Source: Paenibacillus phytohabitans
GTDB taxonomy: Bacteria > Bacillota > Bacilli > Paenibacillales > Paenibacillaceae
Reading direction: 5' to 3'
Assembly: GCF_013141775.1 (NCBI RefSeq)
Contig: NZ_WHOB01000018.1
Span: 62,001 to 126,000 of the forward strand
DNA length: 64,000 nucleotides
Shown here: positions 56,482 through 64,000 of the stretch, in pieces
Layout of the letters: each line of letters opens with the position of its first letter
Numbering within the stretch: the first letter of the stretch is position 1
The notes under the pieces: model-generated
Databases searched by the model: none
What the model was told of the DNA's origin: nothing
What the model saw: only the letters and a program-made list of their open reading frames with translations
Translations under genes and position numbers: made by a program

Positions 56482-56510
56482 ATAGTAAGTCACCGGCGAT
56501 TAGCTGTCAA
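56482..56510 (-). promoter_or_regulatory. Sigma-A promoter of the eut operon
   Basis: TTGACA (56505-56510) and TACTAT (56482-56487) with a 17-base spacer on the minus strand. The leader to eutA would be about 200 nt. Confidence 0.7.
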
Positions 56511-56666
56511 TTTAGTTAACATTCCCCCGGGAAAATGTCATCCATCCCGCTTTCGGCAGATTCCAAGGTAATCATACCCCACATTGTATTCGGTTTTTCG
56601 CATACATCCGGCTCGTCTTCCCTACTGCTGGCACATTGTTATGTGATCAAAAAATATATTAAATTC

Positions 56667-56693
56667 AAAAAAACAGACGCCAGCGGCGCCTGT
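56667..56693 (-). terminator. Terminator after ylbG
   Basis: ACAGGCGCC/GGCGTCTGT stem (one G-T pair), 3-base loop, then TTTTTT on the minus strand. Confidence 0.85.
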
Positions 56694-56714
56694 CCAATAT
56701 GGCTATATTTGAAT

Positions 56715-56978
56715 TTACAAACCGTAATAACGGGACTTGTCCGGTCCATTGCTGGTGTATTCAGTCTTGAGTTCATTGCGGTAGGAACGCTCAATCTTAC
56801 GCACGTAGGAAAGTCTGCGGACATTCTTCATAACTTCCTCGGCGCGTTCCGCGTTCACATACATTACCGCATAGTGCATCTTTCGGGAAACATAGTGCAG
56901 TGTTCCGTATTTCTCCAGGTTACGCGCTGCCTTGACGTCGCTAACCCAAACGATGTAACCTGTCCGTTCCGCAAACAT
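56715..56978 (-). CDS. ylbG: YlbG family protein (DUF2129)
   Basis: 87 residues reading ERTGYIVWVSDVKAARNLEKYG, LHYVSRKMHYAVMYVN and EVMKNVRRLSYVRKIERSYR, the YlbG pattern. The function is unknown. It lies 42 bp behind ylbF, as in Bacillus, though here the rsmD-coaD genes do not follow. Confidence 0.9.
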   Translation of the reverse strand: MFAERTGYIVWVSDVKAARNLEKYGTLHYVSRKMHYAVMYVNAERAEEVMKNVRRLSYVRKIERSYRNELKTEYTSNGPDKSRYYGL

Positions 56979-57020
56979 AAGCTCATCCGCCTTTCTTTCT
57001 CTATTCTCTATACGGCCAGC

Positions 57021-57458
57021 TTATCCGCAAGAGCATTTGCCTCCGCTGCCGCATCCGCCTTTGGGGGACGGGTCATTGCTCGGAACCTTGATGCTGTCCG
57101 ATACCGAGAAGGCGATTGCTTCAGACATGGAGTGAAGAATATCATCCAGCGTCTTCTCCGCATTCTTGAAGCGGACAACCTCTTCGAACTGTTCCAGCTC
57201 CCGCTCTACTAACTCAACCTCATCCTTGGCCGAATGATAGTTCGGGTGAAAATGTCCAAACCGCTGTGTCTCCTCAAACAGCTCCTTCTTGCTCTGCAGC
57301 CGTCTGACCATGGCCTGGATTTCGGGGCTCTGATCGACCCGCCCTTTCCAGTATAAGTAATCCGACACTTCGGCGGATTGATTAATCATATCGCCTAATT
57401 CATAGGCGTATGTCAGCACTTCGGCCATATCGACCGTATTTAATTCCGCTACGCTCAT
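57021..57458 (-). CDS. ylbF: YlbF/RicF family protein
   Basis: ATG 57458 lies nine bases after AAAAGAG; an in-frame TTG is three codons upstream. About 145 residues: helical YlbF core (AEVLTYAYELGDMINQS; KKELFEETQRFGHFHP) and a cysteine-rich end GGCGSGGKCSCG. In B. subtilis YlbF, with YmcA and YaaT, forms the iron-sulfur-bearing Y-complex that guides RNase Y processing, competence, biofilm and sporulation. The C-terminal cysteines fit that role. Confidence 0.9.
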   Translation of the reverse strand: MSVAELNTVDMAEVLTYAYELGDMINQSAEVSDYLYWKGRVDQSPEIQAMVRRLQSKKELFEETQRFGHFHPNYHSAKDEVELVERELEQFEEVVRFKNAEKTLDDILHSMSEAIAFSVSDSIKVPSNDPSPKGGCGSGGKCSCG

Positions 57459-57504
57459 GAACTTCAACTCTTTTCTGCATTAATGTTCTACCGCAAACGG
57501 TAGA

Positions 57505-59714
<2,210 letters not shown>

Positions 59715-59718
<4 letters not shown>

Positions 59719-61427
59719 AGAATAGCCTCCTCCGCGGATTCCAGCATTCTGACTGCGTAATCATAGCCTTGCTCGGTTAAGAACATCCTGCGCCGCAAGG
59801 CAAATTCCTGCTCCCTGCTGTCCCCCGAGACCAGCGTATAGAAATACGCCTTGTTGTCGCCCGGCTTAGGCCGCAAAATACGCCCCAGCCGCTGAGCCTC
59901 CTCCTGCCGCGAGCCGAAGGCTCCGGATACCTCAATCGCCACCGAGGCATCCGGCAGATTGACGGCAAAATTAGCCACCTTCGAGACGACCAGCAGGGGC
60001 AGCCGCCCTTCGTTGAAGGCGGCATACAATGCGCTCCGTTCCTTCTGTGTAGTTTTGCCGGTAATAAGTGGCGCGCCCAGAGTCTCCGCCAGCTGCTCCA
60101 GCTGGTCCAGGTACTGGCCGATCACCAAAATCGCCGCCCCGGCATGTGCCGCAGCAATCGATGCCGCGGCCGCAGCCTTAGCCTGATTGCCGGCCGCCAG
60201 GCGGAACTGTTCTTTCGCCCCGGCATAGATATATTGCTGCCGCAGCCGCTCATCCATCGGGACTATCACTTCCGTACAGTCCACTGCCGCAATCCATCCC
60301 TGCCTCTCCAGCACCTTCCAGGGCAGATCGTAACATTTGGGTCCGATCAGGGAGAACACATCACCTTCCCGGCCGTCCTCCCGGACCAGCGTTGCTGTAA
60401 GACCCAGCCGGCGCGTAGCCTGAATGTCTGCCGTTGCCCGGAAGACAGGAGCCGGGAGCAGATGGACCTCGTCATAAATTATGAGTCCCCAGTTGCGCTC
60501 ATTGAACAGATTCATGTGGACAAACGGTCCTCCCTTGGCTGTACGGTGGGTCAGAATCTGATAGGTGGCGACCGTGACAGGCCGTACCTCCCGCTTCTCA
60601 CCGGAATATTCCCCGACTTCACCCGCGTTCAAGGTCGTCCGCTGCAGCAGCTCACCCCGCCACTGCTCGACCGAGGTGGTGCTGGAGGTAAGAATCAGCG
60701 TTTCACACTGCAGATGCTCCAGTACTGCAATCCCTACTACCGTTTTGCCCGCACCGCAAGGCAGAACAACAACACCGCTGCCGCCGATGCCCCCAATCCC
60801 CTGGAACTGCTGTATAGCATCTCTCTGGTAATCCCGGAGCCCGAAAGCCTCGCCGCTAATTCCGGCCCCCTTCCCCGCTTCCTCCGTCCAGGCAAGCTTC
60901 AGCTCCTGCCCGTCCCGGAAACCGGCATAATCGAGTACCGGATAACCAAGTCCTGTTAATTCCTGCTTGAGCAGCCCCCTGTTGCTCTTCGGACAATGGC
61001 TCTGCAAAGAGCCTGCCCTGTACCAGCCCAGCTCTTTCAGAATCAGGCTGCCCTCCAGTTCATCCAACAGTCCGGCCTGATCAGCCGAGAGCGTAATGAG
61101 CAGCGGATCAGTTTCATGCGTGCGCAGCTGCAATCTTCCGTACCGGGACATCAGCTGCCTGATTTCACTCTCAAGGCCGGAGGGAATTCCCCAGCGTGAC
61201 AGCCTGCGGAGCTTAGCAATAACCGCCTCTGCTTCCTGGCCTCCAGCCGCTGCATTCCACAGGGACAACGGCGTTATCCGGTAGGTGTGATAGACCGGAG
61301 GGCTTTTGACAAGCTCGGCAAAATCAGCCAGGACTGCCCGGGCTTCCTCATATCCGGGATGGCCGCATTCCAGCAGAATGGTCCGGTCGTTTCTGGTAAT
61401 GCACGCACCCTTTCCATCAGCATTCAT
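59715..61427 (-). CDS. XPB-family DNA helicase (SF2)
   Basis: 570 residues. N-terminal damage-recognition-like region to about 190; helicase motif I PCGAGKT (223-229), DEVH (319-322), the RED motif (349-351) diagnostic for XPB, and a C-terminal helicase lobe with RLGRILRPK. Archaeal and eukaryotic XPB unwinds DNA in repair and transcription; bacterial versions may act in repair. It is the first gene of a translationally coupled pair. AAGGAGGG precedes the ATG. Confidence 0.9.
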
Positions 61428-61552
61428 AGTATTCCCTCCTTGTGATCTACAGTGTTTAAGCTTTAATGCAGCAGGAAATGGATTATCCCCTTAAACAGGT
61501 AGCACAAAATAACCCCACAGCGTGGGGCTTTCTGCATATTAATTTCAATTTT

Positions 61553-61588
61553 GAAAAAGCCCACCTCCGCGAAACGGACATGAGCTTT
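61553..61588 (-). terminator. Terminator after the CBS gene
   Basis: Minus strand: AAGCTCATGTCCG / CGGAGGTGGGCTT (two G-T pairs) with TTTTT following. A second small hairpin (CCCCAC/GTGGGG) lies at 61513-61528. Confidence 0.75.
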
Positions 61589-61600
61589 CCATAACACTAT

Positions 61601-62032
61601 TTAATGCAGCTGCCGCTGGGAAATACCGCTTAACGCCTCTGCTGCCTCATCCGCATAAACCCTTTTCACCGCCAAGTCGCCAAGCGACACAATTCCGATC
61701 AGCTTCTTGTCACGGGTCACCGGAATACGGCGGATTTGCCTTGAAGCCATCAGTTCCGCAGCCTCATCAACAGAAGCCGTCTCCGAAATGGAGATAACCT
61801 TCCGGCTCATGACGGTTTCAACGGCTGTGGAGCCGGGATGCTTGTCCGCATAGCCCCGGAGTACAAGATCACGGTCCGTGATTACACCCAGCAGCGTTGC
61901 CCCGTCGGCCGAATCTACTACAGGAATGAAGCCCGTCCCGTAATCTCTCATTTTGACGGCAACCTCATAGATATTATCGAGCAGCGTGACCGAAGCCGGA
62001 TCGGCGGTCATTACTTCCTTGACTGTCTTCAA
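61601..62032 (-). CDS. CBS-domain protein
   Basis: 143 residues made of two CBS repeats: MTADPASVTLLDNIYEVA with GVITDRDLVLRG, and VMSRKVISISETASVDEAAEL with RRIPVTRDKKLIGIVSLGDLA. Such stand-alone proteins bind adenylate ligands (AMP, ATP, NAD) or regulate partners. TTG start after AGGAGGG. It stands alone; the partner is unknown. Confidence 0.9.
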   Translation of the reverse strand: MKTVKEVMTADPASVTLLDNIYEVAVKMRDYGTGFIPVVDSADGATLLGVITDRDLVLRGYADKHPGSTAVETVMSRKVISISETASVDEAAELMASRQIRRIPVTRDKKLIGIVSLGDLAVKRVYADEAAEALSGISQRQLH

Positions 62033-62112
62033 GAATGAACCCTCCTGTCTGCCATGTCACCATGCCATTTGAGAGTAGTTTTTCCTCAAGCGTCAAATAT
62101 TATACAAATACA

Positions 62113-63285
62113 TTATTGTTCATTCAGACAGGAATCGGCCATGGCTACCAGAAGCTTCGCCCCATAGAGCATGGCATCCTCGTCAAAGTCAAATTTGCTG
62201 TGATGATGCGGATAGACGGCATCCTTGGCAGGATTGCCAGCGCCCACAAAGATGAAGCAGCCGGGGATTTCCTTAACATAATAGGAGAAGTCCTCCGCAG
62301 GCATAATTTTCTCCATCAGCATGACAGTAGCGCCTTCTCCCAGCGCTTCCGGGGCGACACGGTAAAAGCGGTTAAATTCCGCTTCATCATTCACCAGCGG
62401 CGGGTACCCCATCAGATAATCGACAGTCGCTTCTGCACCATACGCTGCTGCGATGGAAGCCGTCATCTCCTCGATTCTGCGGCGGATCAGATAACGCGTC
62501 TCTTCATCGAACGCGCGCACAGTCCCGGTAATCCGGCAGCGCTCGGCAATAATGTTCTGGGCAGATCCGCCTTGTATCGTCCCTACGCTGACCACTGCAG
62601 GACGCAGCGGATCTACGGTACGGCTGACTATGCTCTGCAGCTGGGTGACAAGAGCCGCCCCTGCCACAATGCTGTCCACCGTACGGTGCGGCATGCCGCC
62701 GTGGCCGCCCTTGCCGATAATATCGATGAAAAATTCATCGGCGGAGGCCATCAGCGGGCCTGGCGCGCTGCCCACGGTTCCTAGCGGAAACGGCGTCCAC
62801 AGATGCAGTCCATAGACGGCATCTGCACCTTCCAGCACTCCTTCTGCGATCATCCCCATTGCACCGCCCGGACAGACCTCTTCCGCCGGCTGGAACAGGA
62901 AGCGGATCTCGCCGCGGATATCTTCACGGCGTGAGCTGTAATAGGCAGCCGCAGCCAACAGCATAGCCGTATGCCCGTCATGTCCGCAGGCATGCATAAC
63001 CCCGGGATTCTGCGAAGCATATTCCCGTCCATTTTCTTCAGTAATCGCCAGGGCATCCATATCTGCGCGCAGAACGACTGTTCTGCCGGGCAGTGCCCCT
63101 GTAAGTATACCTGTCAGTCCGTAGCCGGACCCGCTTCTTCTAACTTCAATCCCCAGCTCGGACAGTCTTGCCCCGACATAGGCGGATGTCTCCTTCTCCT
63201 GATAAGACAGCTCCGGATGGCGGTGTAAATGGCGGCGCCATTTCACCATCTCCGGCAGCAGCTCCTCTACCGCTAACCTCTCCAT
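62113..63285 (-). CDS. M20 family amidohydrolase (N-acyl amino acid hydrolase type)
   Basis: ATG 63285 follows AATGGAG. About 390 residues with metal motifs RADMDALAI, HACGHDGHTAML and PAEEVCPGGAMGM, then GKGGHGGMPHRTVDS. The family includes N-acetyl-L-amino acid deacylases and IAA-amino acid hydrolases; the exact substrate is unclear. No transporter or biosynthesis gene is next to it. Confidence 0.9.
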   Translation of the reverse strand: MERLAVEELLPEMVKWRRHLHRHPELSYQEKETSAYVGARLSELGIEVRRSGSGYGLTGILTGALPGRTVVLRADMDALAITEENGREYASQNPGVMHACGHDGHTAMLLAAAAYYSSRREDIRGEIRFLFQPAEEVCPGGAMGMIAEGVLEGADAVYGLHLWTPFPLGTVGSAPGPLMASADEFFIDIIGKGGHGGMPHRTVDSIVAGAALVTQLQSIVSRTVDPLRPAVVSVGTIQGGSAQNIIAERCRITGTVRAFDEETRYLIRRRIEEMTASIAAAYGAEATVDYLMGYPPLVNDEAEFNRFYRVAPEALGEGATVMLMEKIMPAEDFSYYVKEIPGCFIFVGAGNPAKDAVYPHHHSKFDFDEDAMLYGAKLLVAMADSCLNEQ

Positions 63286-63524
63286 AATTCTCCATTCCCT
63301 TCTCCGGCAGCATACTTCGGACAAGCCTGCAGTCTGACTCTTCTATGTAAAGACCGGCCGCAGCATGCCATATATCTTTTATTGTAGCAGAAACACAAAA
63401 AAGTGGGTATCAATAGGCCCGCTCTACCTTGCACAACCCCGTGAAACATACTATCATGAGGAGGAACATCGCAAATTTTAATTACAAATGTATCATTATA
63501 CTTCATACAGGGGAGTTGTGCGCT

Positions 63525-63872
63525 ATGATATTTGAGAACACGGGCCTCGAAGGATTGAAGAGTGACCTTCTTTATCTGGACGAGAGCGCAACCAAGGCCG
63601 GGTTTATCCGCTGGCAGTGGGAATACTACCGCGCTACATACGACTGCAAGATAGAAGACCGCCAGAACGGCGGCGAGTACTTCCTGCGGATCAACACCCG
63701 CGCTGTGGAAGGGAAGCTGGAAAAGGCGGATGCCATACTGGCCATTGAAGCCGTCTACTTGGGCAAAGCCACTTTCCCCCACGGTCTGGAGTATGAATCT
63801 AAGGTGCCTCAGGCGGTACTGGATACTGCAACAGAGCATATTCATCAATTGAAGGAGCTGCTGGAAGCTTGA
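63525..63872 (+). CDS. YugN-like family protein
   Basis: ATG 63525 follows GGGGAG; a longer frame upstream has no ribosome binding site. 115 residues: IFENTGLEGLKSDLLYLDE, AGFIRWQWEYYRATYDCKIED and YLGKATFPHGLEYESKVPQ. This resembles YugN of B. subtilis, whose function is unknown. Its stop overlaps the start of ftsW. Confidence 0.8.
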   Translation: MIFENTGLEGLKSDLLYLDESATKAGFIRWQWEYYRATYDCKIEDRQNGGEYFLRINTRAVEGKLEKADAILAIEAVYLGKATFPHGLEYESKVPQAVLDTATEHIHQLKELLEA

Positions 63873-64000
63873 GTACCGCGAAGGGAAAAACAGCCTCCAA
63901 AGCCAGCCTGCCCAAAAGAGGAACGCCCGATTTCCAGTTGCTTATTCTTACCCTGCTGCTCGTCGGCTTCGGTCTGGTCATGGTCTTCAGCGCGAGCTCC
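63869..64000 (+). CDS. ftsW: FtsW/RodA/SpoVE family protein, partial
   Basis: TTG start overlapping the YugN stop (TTGA), with AAGGAG upstream. 44 codons are visible to the edge: a basic leader with KGKTASKASLPKRG, then the first membrane helix DFQLLILTLLLVGFGLVMV followed by FSASS, the conserved SEDS start. This family polymerises peptidoglycan at the septum, or the cortex in the SpoVE case. Which member it is cannot be settled from 44 residues. Confidence 0.85.
   Translation, partial: MSTAKGKTASKASLPKRGTPDFQLLILTLLLVGFGLVMVFSASS

Noticed and set aside
56275..56510. Cobalamin riboswitch or EutV-type double hairpin in the eut leader
   Set aside because: The conserved B12 box and hexaloop pairs were not found; the attenuator call stays weak.

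Overview
The window reads as a chromosomal segment of a spore-forming, low-to-mid GC Gram-positive bacterium of the Paenibacillaceae (Paenibacillus-like). This rests on three things. The gene order follows the Bacillus subtilis yloA to recG region. Several sporulation and germination genes are present (spoVM, spoVIF, a GerA-type receptor operon). Shine-Dalgarno sequences are strong and TTG starts are common. No rRNA, tRNA, CRISPR array, prophage or transposase gene was seen. The assignment is inference from gene content; no search was run.

Left part (1-13.6 kb): accessory and transport genes. These are a truncated LTA-synthase-like membrane protein, an aldose epimerase, an MgtC-like protein, an SDR oxidoreductase, a DinB-fold protein, a three-gene ABC transporter of the TrpXYZ/COG2984-4120-1101 type with a good sigma-A promoter, an NlpC/P60 lipoprotein, a P2A-type calcium ATPase, a DUF2500 protein, an orphan small membrane protein and a YitT protein.

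Core part (13.6-36.6 kb): the inverted ylo housekeeping block. In transcription order (minus strand, right to left) it runs bifunctional homocysteine methyltransferase/MTHF reductase, yicC-like, remA, gmk, rpoZ, coaBC, priA, def, fmt, rsmB, rlmN, prpC, prkC, rsgA, rpe, spoVM (26 codons), then rpmB on the plus strand, then a DAK2-domain kinase, degV-like, recG and spoVIF. It joins translation start and end chemistry, rRNA methylation, ribosome maturation, PASTA kinase signalling and DNA restart. Compared with B. subtilis, no yloU (Asp23), thiN, sdaAA/AB or fapR is seen at the usual places. The rpoZ-coaBC junction is split by 535 bp holding a terminator and a dispersed repeat.

Right part (36.8-64 kb): a gerA-type operon with a candidate sigma-G promoter; dapF; a second calcium ATPase next to divergent rqcH (the yloB-yloA pair); a PHP phosphoesterase and a LysR regulator; an overlapping GGDEF/EAL pair; an ethanolamine ammonia-lyase operon eutA-eutB-eutC without shell genes; ylbF-ylbG; an XPB-family helicase fused by translation overlap to a helicase-associated partner; a CBS protein; an M20 amidohydrolase; a YugN-like protein; and the start of ftsW.

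The least expected signals are non-coding. There is a family of about 70-80 bp long inverted-repeat elements (at 41.4 kb and twice at 52.4 kb). A separate dispersed repeat occurs at 0.8 kb and, inverted, at 32.4 kb, and differs by a 38-bp palindromic module. The eutA leader carries a promoter, a 14-bp tandem repeat, a possible attenuator and an apparent AUA start.
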